Part shown: positions 12,701 to 27,248 of the stretch, piece after piece
Position numbering within the stretch: position 1 is the stretch's first letter
How the letters are laid out: every line of letters starts with the position of its first letter
Assembly (NCBI GenBank): GCA_035582835.1
Contig: JAYKAV010002375.1
Coordinates: forward strand, 806,001 to 870,000
Length of the DNA: 64,000 bases
DNA from: Phoebastria nigripes
Taxonomy: Eukaryota > Chordata > Aves > Procellariiformes > Diomedeidae
Reading direction: 5' to 3'
The notes under the pieces: generated by a model
The model's input: only the letters and a program-made list of their open reading frames with translations
Databases searched by the model: none
Told to the model about the DNA's origin: nothing
Position numbers and translations under genes: made by a program

Positions 12701-15700
12701 GGCATTAAGATCCTCAGCCTTCTACATTCTGACATGAAGAGGAACATCCTTGTTGATACACTCTGCTAGTTTTCTATAAATTGCTCTTAATGGATACAAT
12801 TTTCGTATTGATTTCACCATTCATTTAAATGAGGCCAATCCTCTGAACTGTTAAGCTGTAAGAGAGAAGGTAATGCTGAATGCTTTCCTTTTCTGGACAC
12901 AATTCTAAACTGGGGAAAACTAGTTTTTAAATGTTTTTTTTTCCTCTGGAAGAAAGAGGTTTTTGTCAAAATCACTTAGTTTGAGGGGGGGNAAAAATCA
13001 AAAGGTGAAGACTACTGCAAGGAAAAACTGAAATGACATTTTCTGAATTTCATTCTGAATTTCCTTATTTTGCTTTCATTCGCATTGTCTTACCTATTAA
13101 AATTGAGTTACGTAAGTAGCCATGCATAATAAACTACTGATAAATCAAAATGGCAATGGGATGTGCTTTAACCAATGAGTATCTTGGACCTGTGTAGGTA
13201 CAAAAGAGACCCATCTGCCCAAATATTAGCAACCCACAGGGAAATACATGTTGACTTCTCTGCTCCCCTTCCAGAAGCATAGTTTAAGGGTTAGTGTTTG
13301 CCATGCATCAGTTCAATCATTCAATTATCATATCTGTAAAATTGTGAAGGCTGCTACTTTGCACTGACTGAAGTTTCTCTTCCTACATCAAAGCCTCCCG
13401 TTTGTATCATAATTGAAATATTCTGCTCCTGTACAACACAATGTTTTTGAACCATGCATCAAGTACTTTTGATTACAAAAGGAAGGCAACATTTTGGTCC
13501 TCCAGGGATACGAAAGACTTCGTGCCCTGTTACGTCCATTCTAAACTCACTCCCGTAAGAAGTTCCATATGTACCACACGCATCTAGCGACTCAGATGTT
13601 TGAGACCTACAGAAACATTCCTTTTACCTTTTGAGCTATGAAATCACTTACAACATGATCAAATTTTAAAATAACTTGGCGTAGTCATAATATTACCTCT
13701 GTTACAAGTCTTAGGAAAGTTTAAAAAACTAACAATAAATTTCTCACACTTCTGTGGTTTCCAGTCACTGTTGCTTAATAACTTGCATAAAATAGCATGG
13801 GTGACTTTTTTTTTTTAGTTAAAGCAAAATAATTTAAAGTGATTATAACGCAATAATTTCACTGTAACATTAAATGTACTTTCATACACAGAGGAGAATG
13901 ATTCATCTGCTCTGTATTTTTTCTTTTAAGTAGTTTGTACTATCACTAAATCAGACNTACAGCTTACAGCCTTTTGCACTTACAATTGATCTTCCAAATC
14001 TGGGCTGTTGGAAGCAAGATTTATATGCGTAATAATTAGATATCTCTCTCTTCCCTTGCTTTAATTTGGTTTAGTAGACAACTCATATTTTGGTGTTAGA
14101 GTAATTGAATCATTACTTCTATTTTAGAAAAAGCTGGTTCTTTCAAAGGAGTGCACTGATCACAAGGGTGGTGCAGTATCTAGGGTTTTATTTTTACTCA
14201 CTAATTCAACATCACAGTGCAGCTCTGGCTTTACACCAAGGACGCATTAGCAACACATGTATCCCACCTACTGTTATTTCATCTGTACTTCATCATGCTT
14301 CATCTTGCCTGTTACTTCTCTTTTGCACCTTGGGCACCAGGACCAAGCAAGATGCCCAAGCAATACTGAAAATGCACAAACTCTCTTGTTAAAAATGAAT
14401 TTGTCACACAGGTCATACCACAGCTCAGTTTCAGCTGTGGCCAAACAAATAATGACGTTGCCAAAAGAAAGCAATGTGGGGATATGGTGGCAATATGGAG
14501 CTGTTCCACCAGAAAAGCTGGCCAGGAAGACTCTAAATGAGGTCCATACAGATAGGAATAGAAGATGGGGGGAAAACAAACCTGGCATTCTTGTATTTCT
14601 ATCACAGTAAATTCCCTCCAGTTTCTAACAGAAAGAAGAAATTATCTCAGCACCTGTTGAATAACATTAATAGAGAGAAGCACTATTGTGCTATAATTGT
14701 CTTTTAGGAGCACAAGAAAATCAGAAACAGCGATACCAAAGAGCATCAAATGTGTCTTTGGAGGGCGGGGATGGGAGGGAACTTCTCAGAAGGTTTTTCC
14801 GCAGGGAAGCACTAAGGAGGTGGTGCAAGATCTCACATGCAGAGAAAAGAGGAAAAAAAAGGGGAAGTGGTAGCACAAAATATTCAGGAAAAAAACCCAG
14901 CACAATCACTCTATCATGATACTTTGACACTACATCATCCTCTCAAGCCCTGTTTTTGATCTAACCTAGGAGTATTTTTTTTCTCTTTATTATCACAGCC
15001 ATCTCCAAGGAATATACCAGAAAACTCAGTAATAAAAATGAGTTAAGTAAATAAGCAGTGCTCAGTACGAATCATTTCGGGTTAAGGTTTTCAACTGAGT
15101 TTCAGGACATGTCTAGGTGGTAGAAAGCAGCACACCCTCTGTAATTCTCTTTTAAAACTACAGGAAAATTAATATATTTAGTCAGAAGTAGAATTTTTTT
15201 TTTCTAAGTGTTTTTAAGCTGAAAACAATGTCACCAGACTATATTTCTATCCCCTGGCTCAGGTCCCCCTTCACTTGCCACAGGAAGCATCCTGGATTCC
15301 TTATGATTCATGCCAGCCCGCTCTGGCATACCTCTGTCTTGCTGCACTACAGCATATGTACATTTTATCTTCCCAAAATATTCAGCTACCAGCGATTGGA
15401 AGAAGACTTCTAAGAGTCAACTGTAATTTCCCACTGACTACCAGACTTTTTGTTTTGTTTTTAATTGTGAAAGCACTAGTGGTTAATTCTTTACGAACTT
15501 ATGCAAGCTTGTTCATGAAAACAAAGACAGATTGGCTGGAGGTTGTCTCCTGAATCAGCAGAAATGCCGCACAGCTATAATCATCTGAACCAACAGTTCC
15601 ATTTTTCTTCAGTCCTGTATGTGTTCCCCTGACATGTAAATTCATGAAATGTTGATGCTATACTCTCACTAGAGGAGAGCTTGCGTAAGGAACTTTCTAA

Positions 15701-18700
15701 TTTGGAAAATTTCCTACTTCAGTTAGAATTACTGCCACAAAGATTAGATCCCACGCTCACAACCATGATTAACAAGAAAAGGAAATTTGAAGCCTTATCA
15801 TCCTACTGCCTGCTGTCATCTGTGGGGGATCAAAGCACGTTATCATGGCTCAGGGTGGAAGCTGGAGGTTTCACCATCTGATTAGCTTGCCTTCTCTTGC
15901 ATGTCTGTTAATCAGAACATAAAACAATGAAAAAGCTATTATCTAGGAGAAGGCAGAAAGGTAATAACAGGATGAAGACAATACAGCAACAGTATTGTAT
16001 TAGACCTAGGGCATATGCAGTAGGAATAACATTGGCATGAGGGATTTCATGCCTTGTTGGGTGGTATTAGTTAAATGCTTGATATGTGTCCCAAGTATGT
16101 TTTTCACTTGAAATGACAATTAATTTGTGTCCATTGTTCCCATCTCCAAGTGTCTGCTTTCCACGACAGCAAAACATCTGCAGTGCTCTAGGCCAAACTA
16201 ATATGAATTACCAAAAGAATTGTAATTTACTCATTTAGACAATTGCTGTCAACTGTTTGACAGTTGAAAAAGTTTCCTATTTTTGATTATCCCAGTAGTC
16301 AGTCTTGCACAGCTGACTAATTGCTCCATAAATGGTGTGTTTTACATGAAGGTTCACACCGCATTCAAGAGAGCTTGATTAGCCAAAAGTAATAGCCAAA
16401 GGCCCACCATGGGGAAAATCAAACGAGCCAAAGCAAAATGTGTCTTTTTGCTTCATTGCTGACTCTATATGAATATACCATGACTGTGCGTGTGAATATA
16501 AAAATTCTTGGACAGAATGTGCCATACATACTAAAAGAGTATAAAATTGCTTGTGCTGAAGCACAGGCTGCTTTCCAACCTATGCTATACTTGTCTATAC
16601 TAGTGCATCTGTTGTGGCCGCACGGCACAAACCAAAGCTAACTTTAAACTGAAAAAGAAACCTGCTCAGAGTAACTGTCTACATTTTTACTTAGTGTCTT
16701 GATNAGGTTTTGAAGTCTAGGCTTAGTCTGTGGAACAATGCTGCAATCTAAACATACCCATTACAGTTGATATGNATATGAAATCTATAAGAATATTAGA
16801 CTATCACTGTATAAAAAAATTTAATAAGCCATATGAAGAAGGAAGGAAATAAAAACTTCTTCATGAATTGATGTACTTAAAATGTAACCTTCTGTTAGGA
16901 TAAAATCCAGACAATGATGGTTCATACTCTATTAAATCTGCATTTAGTACTGGTACAAATGCTTTTGGAATACTACAAGCTGCTCTGCTGCCCACATTTC
17001 AAGAAAGCTTTTGAAAAAGTAGAAGACTGAGGAAAGCAATCTGGGAGTTGTTAAAGTATTACAACACATTCTGCAGCCAGTCTTGAGGCGCTTACATTTA
17101 AGTTTAGTGAGGCGGCAGGGGCATGATGATCATAGGTCTGCAGATATTTCTGTGGAGGCAAATATGTGCAAATATAGCTTTCTTCAATCTAGCAGGCAGG
17201 CACAAGAAGATCCGGTGACCTTACCATAAATTCAGATGACTTCAGAGTAGAAATGAGGTGCACAAAGTTATCAGTGAAGTTATCTCATCACTGGAGCTAT
17301 TTCCAAGAATTACTGTGGCTCTTACTGGCAGACCATCCTAAAAAATAAACTTTTTAATACTTCTGTGCCATCAGAAACACCAGCTGCCTGCTTTGGTTCC
17401 CTTCCAGCTTATGAAAGTTTCCCTCTGTAACCATCCCTCACTGGGTCACTTCTGTTCAGATAGGTGCAAAGGGACTTTGCAAGATGGATACACACAATTT
17501 CTGAGAGTACAGAGCAACCACTTCTTGGCTGACACTCCCAGGAGATAGTGAGGACTACATGCTGCTAGGGTAAGTGTAACTCACCTGCCGGCCAGGTACC
17601 AACCAGCTGGACAAGTGTGGGTTTTTTGGGAAAGGCTGATCACTGAGTTGCTTCTGGTTCTGTTTTTTTTTTCCTTAGGGTTTTGTACCATTTCATGTCA
17701 GTAGTCCTCTTTTGAATCCTGTAGTTGCTAATGTCACCGATGCAACAACTTTACTCCATCATTTCACTTTTCTCATCTTGCATGGCTTTAGCCCATGTAC
17801 TTTCTCACAACTCAAAAACGGTTTTCTTGGTAAATGTGATCACAGCCACACAGCTCTGCTGAACCACACTGGGCCTTGGCTCACCACCAGCTAGACCTCT
17901 AGGGGAGGGGTTATGGTTCTGCTGGGAGATCATCTTATCCTAGATGGCTCCCAGGGAGGCAGGGGAAGAGCTCCACAAGCTGAAGGCCATTACAGACAAT
18001 GTTTAAGCAATGCATCAAAAGCAGGACCATTCAGTGTTCATTACAAGAGTTTCCCTGGTAGAGGTCTCAGATATTCCTAGTACCTTAGGTGGGAGTCCTG
18101 GAGAGGCAGGGAACCATCCCAGCACGGGGTGCTAAGAACGTTCAAGGGGTTAACATGCAGGTGTTAAAAAATCCTTAAACTCAGTTATCCCTTAGGTAGG
18201 CAGCAAATCAAGAATTCAAGTGGGGTGTAAACTGTGCCACTGAGGGAGCAAGAGCACTGACCTGTTCTGTAAAGCCTGCTACAAAGAGCCTGGCCTGTCA
18301 GTGAGGAAATTTTAATTGATCCTTTTCCTCTAGCAGAGCTGCTGTGTCACCAGCAGAGCCNAAAGCATGGCTCACAATACTTGCACACGAACTCCACCTC
18401 AGATGACACCACTAAAAACATTTGTCCTCTTATAATCACAGTTTCCCAAGACGAGGTGCGAAGACCATTTCCGTGACCCTGGAGTAATTACTTAAGTGAA
18501 ATTACTTACTGAGGCTTCCCTGCATCTACTTTACAGGGTAGCAATTTTGCATAGGAAAGCAGAAGAGCACACTCCATAACCAGGTGATCAGCTTGCTTTC
18601 GGCTGCTGAGGTTTCACAGGCTGTTTCACACTGATGAAGGCGGCATGTAAACTGATCCTGAATTTTTATTCCAGCACTGACCTTGGTTCTTACAGTGGCT

Positions 18701-21700
18701 CAGACAAACCAAGCACATAATTTTCCTCCTCTGGGTAATTGTCTCTTTAGTAACACATTAGTAAGAGTCATCCTAATAAGGTTTGTGGGATTTAGTCAGA
18801 AGAATTCAGTCTTCTCCTTGGGAGAACTCTCAGTGAGGTAGCGTGGCTAATGCGGTGTTGTAGTTCCCCATGCTGTGTTTAGAGCTGCCCAGGACAGTAG
18901 AGGACGCTTCCTAGTTAAGAAATGGCTGTGGCTGGAGATACAAGCACCTGTATGAAGCTCCTCTTCCATCACCTGTATGACACCAGGAGATGACTCATCC
19001 TTGCCCAGGGTATGGCGTGCAGAGGATCAACAGGGGCACAACAAGCAGGGGCTGAGCACAGCCCTTCCCTTGCAGGCTGCCTACACACACCGTCCGCCCC
19101 AGGTGGGACTGTGGGTTAGGGTGCATGGGTGGGAGAGGGAAGGATCATGACTCTCTTGATCCTTCCTAAAGTAGGCGAGTGGTCAACAAAGATCATGCCA
19201 AAGACTGATGTGGCCACCACATTCCCCTTGTACACAAGGGCTTCTTGTGATCCTCCTGGTGTGGTTTTTCTCCTCCAGCTGCCTCCCCTCCCTCAAAGGG
19301 CTGTGCAAACCTGCCATGGTCTTGCTCTTTGATCATGTCAGATATTGTCAGCTCTCAGGTCAGCACTTCTGATACTTTTATGTTAGCAGACACAAAAGGA
19401 AAATGATACAGATGATGTGTCAAATGAACACAGAGCCAGAGTCCCACTGCTTTCACATGTGGAGGAGNTGACCTCTAAAAGCAATTGGCTCAATACATTA
19501 AAATCAGTCAACCCTTTTCAAGACCTCTTAAAATATTTATTTCTCTATTATAGGGGGAGTAAGGTGCCCAAGTTCTTAACATGTCAGTTGATTCTCAAAA
19601 ATGGGTTAGATTGATATACTGGTTGATTCATAGTTCTGGAGATAGAGAATCTAGAAGATTTTTATTTATTTTTTTAAAGTAAACATCACTCCCCAGTCAT
19701 CCTGTCACTACAGTTACAAAAAGTAAACATTTCTGCAAGCTTCCCTAGTTAATCTACAGCCCCATATTTTGTACACAGGCCTCTGCTTATTAGATTTCTG
19801 GTTTAATTGTAATATATTAGTTTAATCTATTTTTCAGTATTACTTGATAATATATACAGGCAGGATTTACAACCCCTACTTCTATCATTTGAGCATTCAG
19901 AAATCCTCAGAGAGGACAGAAATCTACCTCTTCTGCTATTTACAGCTACAGCAAAGAAACCCAAGAGCTATAAAATTACCTGCTGACAGTCCAATTTCTT
20001 TGCAGATTTCTGAGTCAGAAAAATGTAATACTTTACCAAATCAAAAATTACCTCTGTGCAGGGAGTGCAGAAGCAGGTGGGAAGACTGGGGCTGGCTGGC
20101 CCTCCTTGCCCACAAAGGGACCTGCCGGTGTAGCCACACAGGAGCGTGCAGGCTGAGAGCAGAGGTTTTCGGCACCGGCGGTGGGAGAGGGGGAGATCCC
20201 ACCTCCCTGCAGAACAAATTCTGAGGCTTGAAAATGTCACTTGACATGGCTACGGTAACTATTTCATTGTGAATTGCTGTAAGGAGCAAAAAGGGAATCC
20301 AAACTCCATATTATCACAGCAAAACACCGCCAGTGAAAATCCTCTATGCCAACACCCGTATTTCAGGATGAGAGTCAGGGGACTGTCTTACTTTTTACTT
20401 CAGACCTCTTTCCGAATAACGCACAATGAACCAGAAGAGATTCAAGCACCTATGTGGGAGACTGTCTTGGTATACAAGATTAAATGTATGTGTCAGCTTA
20501 TTCTGGAAAGGAAACCAATAAAAACTCCTCTCCATCTTAGGTAGGTCTTGAGGCATAAAAAAAAGGAGAGAGGAATGGGGGGGGCGGGGGGGGGGGAAGA
20601 AAAGACATGAAAGGCAAGACTCCAGGGAGCTGTAAAAATGTATTCTGTTGAAAATTGTCTCTCGGCTATAGAACAGAGCATGTGAAGGTATGGCATCTAG
20701 CCTGCAATATATACCACTGTTTGTTAGAAACTAAGAACCAGGCACGTCTCTCATCCTACCAGCAATGCCTTGAAAACAATAATGGCTTTCCTTTCTAAAT
20801 TGTTTGTACAGCCTCAAAGCACTCTGCAATCCCTGAAATACAACATAGATGGGGTCCCACCGGGCCACCAGCCTTTCTGGAAGCAGCACTTTCTCCCACA
20901 GAGGTGCTAGCATGCATAAAGGCATGATTTTTCTGAGCAGGGGGTGCCTGCAGGAGAAGAGCTCAGAGAGCACTTTGTTTTTGGGCCAGATATCTGCCTC
21001 CACTGAAGGGGCTCGTGCACAGGCAGCCACAGCAAGCAGCAGCAGTTTTGGGGGTGGTTTCAGGCTGCCCTCCACAGCTGGGTGGACGCTCAGTTTTTCC
21101 TAATCCAGCCCAACTTGCTGCAAGTCATGGCCAACATGGTGGTTAGCACCATCACCTTGCCTTGACTGAACCAAATACCGCAGGGCTCAGCGTTGGGATG
21201 CGGGGGAGGGACTGTGCTGGGTTTTGGGTAGGATCCAGGCTGCCCCTATGCCTCGACCCTCAGTAAGGACAACTCATCTTTGCCTGGATGTTATGCTTAG
21301 CACGCATGTGCAATGTGAGGATGACACTGAACATCTTCATGTTCACAGAAAGCCAACAAAACAGCCCTGGGATCCCTAATTGCCGCTTTCTTCATGAGGC
21401 TGCTCTATAGCCACTTTCACATATTCAGAACCACCTCTTACAGGGGAGAGTAGAATAAATGCTGCAGAAAGTCATTGCTGTGTGGATTCTGTTGCACTGC
21501 TTCTACAAGAGAGATAAGGTTTCAGTCTTGGCAGAATAACCTTGCAATAGCCTACAGTAATCAAAAGCAATTTGGACATGGGGGTAGCTTTGATTTCACT
21601 AGACTGTACTGAGGTTACACCAAAATAACTCTTTTGCTACTGTTTTCTCCACTTCTGCCAGCCCGACATAACCAAGAAAGAAAACACAAAGGCTTAATTG

Positions 21701-22536
21701 CCTTTTTAAAGAATGAAACCCTGCCACTCACATGTCTGCATTTAAGGACTTTTTCAGAGCAGAGGCAGGTTGCTCCAATTCACCTCTTTCCGCTCCTGCC
21801 ACAGTCCCATGTAAGATGCTTCTCGCTGGCAGAAGATGCTGGTGTTGGCAAATGCTCCCCAGAAAGCTGTGTTCTCTCTGGCAAAGATCTCCGCCACTCA
21901 GCATGGGAACAGGGCTCTGGCGAGGGTACCGGCGGCTGGCACACAACGAGAGCCACAACAGGGCTCGCCAGCTTTGAACAAGGGCCAGGCAGTTTTCATG
22001 AAGTCAATGTCTGTGCTCTGAACAGCTGAAAAAAAATGACCTGGCTGAGCACAACTGCTGAGTTTGGATTCAGACCAGCAAAACTCATCCCATCAACAAC
22101 ATCGGAGGGCAGTGTTTCCTTGGGAGTATCGCGGAGAGGTGAGAGGCTGCAGGGAAATCAAACTGCGGGTAATCCAGAGGTGAGTAGATGTGGAGATATT
22201 TTATTTTTATGCTAAGAAACGTTTGACTTTATTAAGGGTGGCAGCTAATTTAGGAACTGGAAGAAGGCTAATTGCAGTTCTGGTCAGAAAATAAATTATT
22301 CCAGTACTCCCCACAGCTGAATAGTCATGACATGCTGCAAATGGATGTTACGAACAGGAAAACAGGCTTAATGTAGATAGGGATACATACAACATAAATA
22401 TGAATGACCCCCAAAAAATCCATAGGCAAGTAAAATAAAACTGAAAAAGTTAGTCATCTTGAAAAGCCTTACATATGGGAAAATGAACCAAAAATAGTAA
22501 AAAGAAAACATTCTAAAAGTGAAGTGAGAGCAACAA
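9789..22536. other. Gene-free stretch
   Basis: Mostly AT-rich unique sequence. Visible items are a small inverted repeat at 16249-16267, a GC-richer piece at about 20050-20210, the G-rich run at 20577, and moderately GC-rich sequence at 20850-21260. Open frames reach only 131 codons (21634-22029) and none suggests a protein family. Confidence 0.6.
20577..20596 (+). repeat. G-rich run, potential G-quadruplex
   Basis: Twenty bases of G with a single C at 20585 (GGGGGGGGCGGGGGGGGGGG), flanked by A/G-rich sequence. This is long enough for four or more G-tracts. It lies far from any recognised gene. Confidence 0.85.
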
Positions 22537-23100
22537 TTGCACCAGATGCATTGGGACAGGTATAGTATCAGAAATACCCATGGATCTGAAAATCAGACAT
22601 GGTGGAAGCGTTGCAGAAGGCAACCTCTTAGTGTCAGAAACCATAGGACCTACTGTTTCTATTGCAAACCCAGACTGTGCTGGTGCCTCGGTGGCCTCCT
22701 GTGCGTCGGTGCACCTGTGGACCTTCGCAGCACCAGCTGCACACGCACGTGGAGGCTGACTGCAGCGGCAGCCTGCGAGACAGTTCTAACCAAAAGCTAT
22801 TGCTACCAGATGGGGTTTCTGGAGAGCTGCTATGAACTGAACTGGAGGCTCCAGCACAGTTCCCAGCAAGCAGCTGTCCACCCTGTTAAACGTCATGGGA
22901 GAGGCTGCCAACAGCACGAGTTTGTGCTCTCGGCAGCGAAGCCAAGGACTGGCTGTGGTCCTGCCAAGATAGTCAGGTTGTCAGAGCAGTGTACAGCCTC
23001 GGCTTTTCTGCTGCCTTCGGACCAGCACTCCAGGGCTGCTGTTCTGGCATTTTTTCAGAAGAGGGGGAAAAAATTATTTCAAAATATAAGCCACACCTGA
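22537..23100 (+). other. Open 187-codon frame, GC-rich, probably non-coding
   Basis: An ATG-to-stop frame is open here and the central part (about 22680-22970) is GC- and CpG-richer than its surroundings. The translation is rich in Cys, Arg, Ser and Trp, lacks hydrophobic or repeated structure, and matches no family I recognise. It ends at a TGA just before an (AAAAC)n microsatellite. Chance openness in a GC-rich patch, or a decayed repeat, is the likely explanation. Confidence 0.25.
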
Positions 23101-23107
23101 AGTGGAT

Positions 23108-23145
23108 AAAAACAAAACAAAACAAAACAAAACAAAACAAAAAAA
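23108..23145 (+). repeat. (AAAAC)n microsatellite
   Basis: Six C residues spaced every five bases in A (23113 to 23138), ending in AAAAAAA. It lies directly after the stop of a 187-codon open frame (22537-23100), which could suggest a retrocopy tail, but no AATAAA precedes it and the unit is a regular pentamer, so a plain microsatellite is preferred. Confidence 0.9.
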
Positions 23146-26100
23146 GGGAAAAAAATAGTAAACCAAAAATGAAAGAGACAGTATCTACATAAAAAATAAA
23201 CTGCAAAGTGTCAGATTAAATCAAAGATAGATCAAGATAGATCATCTTGGCTCCACAGAAGCGTGACTTTAAGAGAGAAAACGAGTGCAGAGAGTTTTCA
23301 GCTCTTCCTTCACTTCCTTCAAAGTTAGTTAAAATCAAGCAAAAAAAATTCACTTCCACTAATTTTCCCCTGAGGTCCTCATGGGAATAGAACATTCTGC
23401 TACACATTTTACCCTGTTTTGCAAAAAATATTTCAGAGGCACTGAAATTTATGTGTTGTTTTCAACAGCTCGACATTTCCAAGCCAGTCACGAGGAAACC
23501 ATCTCCATCACAACTGGATCTCTCCCTTTGAGCCAGCCCCAAGCTTCAAATACTGACCAAAACTGATCCGAGATCCCAGCTAGCCATAGAGGGGGAAGTG
23601 GAAAAACACTAAGGATGGGTCCTTGCATTATTGCTTTGCTCCCACTAGGATACTTTTGAACTTTTGCCCAAAGGCTTACCCTCCTGAGATTTCCAATCTG
23701 TTTTTCATGAAAAAAATAACGCCACTAGTTAGCAAAAAAACATGCCTTACTCCGAATCAAGATAGCATGCTCGTCCATTGCTCTTACTTCATACATTTCA
23801 GTAATGCTCTTCCTCCCCTTAGTCTTGTACACATCTGCCCCAGATAGAACAGGATTTACTGGTGGTGTTTTTCCTCTTACACTTTTACCCATGTCCTTTC
23901 TCAGAGCATCTCTAACTGTAATTTCCATGTCTGCAAATACAGGGACTGTAGGAGCTGCTTCCTGGCTGCTACTGTGAGTGTGAACAACACGACTGCTCTA
24001 GGAAACCCACGATATCCTCACCACATCAAAATAGACTACCAGTTGTAGTAACAACTACACACTGCAAGAGATTACCTTCATCTATCCGGACACGTTAGAT
24101 AATGCCTATGCAATCCTTGCATATCTAATCACTCTGCNGAGGTCATCTTAATTGCTGCAGAAAGAGCTTCTCTCTTGTGACAGTTCCTTTTTTAATGACT
24201 TGTTTACACACTGGAGTCAGTGACTAATGTGCATTTTGCAAATAGCTTTATGTCCTATGGTCTGCCCTGGAACCCCTCGGCAGGGTGGAGCAGGAAATTT
24301 AAAAGCTGCTAGAATCTCTTGTTCACTGACACAGGTAAGGCAGGGGGACGTGGATAAGCTCTACACTGACCCAGTTCAAACTAGGCGAATAGGGTGCTGT
24401 GCTTCATGCCCCATCTTGTTGTCCACACATCTGTCTGAGGGAGAAGTGCAGGAAGCGCTTCCACCCCGCACTGGTGGATCTCACACCTTGTCTCTAACTC
24501 CCCTGGTGACACCAACAGGCTGATGTGCGTGGGCAGGCAAAAGGGCTGTGCTTGCTGCAGTGCACCCAGGACTTAGGAAGGCACCTTTCTGCATTTTTGC
24601 CAGCTCTAATACCGCTGTCGAGATACCTGCCAATATATACCATAGACCATAGTAGCAATGGGGTTTTAATTTGAGGTAGAAGGTATAATCATCTAGTTAG
24701 TTAGACACAGTATGTATGACTGCACAGCCTAATCTGCTCTCAAACTCCCAACACTACCTTACTGTGTCTTAGGTCCATAAATAGAAAGCCCATGAGCCAT
24801 GAGAACCCCGTGCTTCGGAGCCTGGGCTTCAGGCCTGTCCAAATACTGAGTCAGCCCTCATGGCTGATATTGTGGCACTCCACATCATATCATGGGGATG
24901 TCAAAAGTCAGGCTTGGAAACTAAAAATAAGAAAACCCCAACCAATCTACTGCTCTTTCCTCCCACACAGACCCCAAGCTATTTCATCTCATTTTATAAA
25001 TGACCCAGTTCCCAAATCTAGATCCAGAAGAGTATGAGAGCTTTGCAGATGCTTTTGGTTCACTTTTGTCTACCATAACTACTGGCAACAATTTTCTTCA
25101 CATTTGCAAAGCAGAAACTAAAGGTATTATCCATTTCCAAAACCTTCTTTCAACAGATGGACCCAGAGACTACACCTATACCAATAAATTATGCCCAGTG
25201 ATTTCCTTGGGCCCTGTGCCAGTCTTGCCCACAGCCATAATTAATAAACTCCTGTCCAAAACAAGAGACTGGCATACAAAGTGCTTTTGGGAATGGTCCC
25301 TGGATTGTCCTAATTCCTAAACTGTGCCTGGCAAACATTTGGGAGACCCCCAGCTGGCAAAGGCACGGGATCATGCTGACAGCTTACTAGTATAAATGAT
25401 TGTGTTCCCATGCCTGGGAGCCAGCCCAGGCACCACGGAGTTTACTAGCAGAGATGCAGCCATAAAGTCTCCAGCAATGACAAATAGCGGATCATAACTC
25501 ATCCTCATTTCTCCAGCTTGGGAATCCACTGAGGACAACCCAAAACACCAGGAGCCACTCTGTTATACTACATGTAGACCCATCCCCCCCTACTGAAATG
25601 AATGCTCTTACTTTGGCATTTACTGCTACAATCAAGTCATTATTCAGCCACCGAATAGCCTCGCATGTGTTTAGACAAAAAGCTTTTTGCGTGGCCCTCT
25701 AGGTGTTATACAAACTCCCCCCCAGTATTCAGATGTCAGCCAGTGTCAATAGCTCTGGATAATGGTTACGTTAATCAGTTACATGGGATTTGCCCTCCTA
25801 GACCTCCACGTTTGCTAATATACCTAGCTCTTGAAGAATGATAGGAGAGCTCTGTAAGGGATATTTACCTCTTTCAGGAAAACAAAACAAAAAATCATCC
25901 CCACAGCCAGCTATATTTTTAGTGATTTTGGAAGGATCAATTTTTGCAAGTTTAAGTGGAAGAGCCTGTCCAAGAGCAGCGCCAATTTAGCAGACAGCTG
26001 CTGAAAACCAGGTGCCCGCAATGCCCCAGGCTGAATTTGGAAACTGCCCAGAATTTAGCCAAACCACCACTGGGTCCTTTTGAAAATTCAGACCTTAATC

Positions 26101-27193
26101 TTTTGTTGTTGTAACAAAAAGTTAAGATTAGGTATTTAGCATTCAGATTCTCACATCTGAAAAAGGACATGTCCAGAGAGTATCGATAACTTTCAACTCT
26201 AAACTCTGCTAATGATTTCTATTTCATATGTGCTTCTCCAATGCTGGTCAGGTAGCACTTGAGTACAGTTTAATCTTCCTCTGGAAGTCTGTCTTTGAAT
26301 GGGTAAATGTATACTAACCCTTTACAAACAATAATCTGAGCCTGACAGCAATATTAAAGGCTTACAGGGATGTTGCTAATTCCTAACAATTTTAAGAGAA
26401 ATGTAAATTACTAGCAAGATTTTTCAATATATATTTCTGAGCAGTTTCATTTCTGCTCTTTTCAAATCAGACTGAAGTAGACTTTCTAATTCTTTTGCCT
26501 TCAGATTTTTGGTGAACTGAGCTTGAACTCAGCTTACATTTTTATTAATCCTGTGTAATTTTTCCAGAAATCCCGCTACTCTTCTCTTTAAATCCAAACC
26601 ATCTGTCCACAAGTTTCTTTAACACAGAAGTGAACTTTTCCCTTTACATATCAGATTTATATGGTTCACAATCAATCTGAAATCAGAAAAGTCTGGTTCA
26701 TATTCTGTTTCATTAATTGCATGGCAAAAGTCTTATGAACTATTGGAAATGGATTAAAATATGAACACATTCCTTCTAATTGCATTGTATCTTGAGACAG
26801 ACTTCAACAATCATATTTCTTAATGAGAAGCAGAAGGGAAGAAGAAAACATTGGCAAGTTATGAAATAGTAAACGCCCTGCGCTCTAAGCAAGCTGCAAA
26901 AAGAGGTCCACCTATTCCTCCATGTGAAGAACATTTCCACCTTTTCCTCCAGAAGCTTTGTTTGCTGAAACTTTTAGCTTTAACTGGACTCAGCATTTTC
27001 CAGACAGAGACACATCTGGGAATGTACACAAAAGGCATCTTGGGGACAGGAGCCAAGTGAGAGCCTTGAAAACCCAGTCCTTTCAACACAAAAGTGAGAC
27101 TGAGGCAGAATGTAGTTGGTCCTGTATTAGCCCATTAGTAAGACTAAATGCATGTGCACATCCACATAGATAGCAGGGCAATTTGATAATATG

Positions 27194-27248
27194 AAAAAAA
27201 AAAAAAAGGATAAAAAGAAAAACAAAAAGAAGAAGAAAAGAAACAAAG
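27194..27248 (+). repeat. A-rich purine tract
   Basis: A 14-base A run, then A/G with only scattered T and C through 27248 (AAAAAGAAAAACAAAAAGAA and onward). The minus-strand open frames across it are rich in Phe and Ser only because of this composition. Confidence 0.85.
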
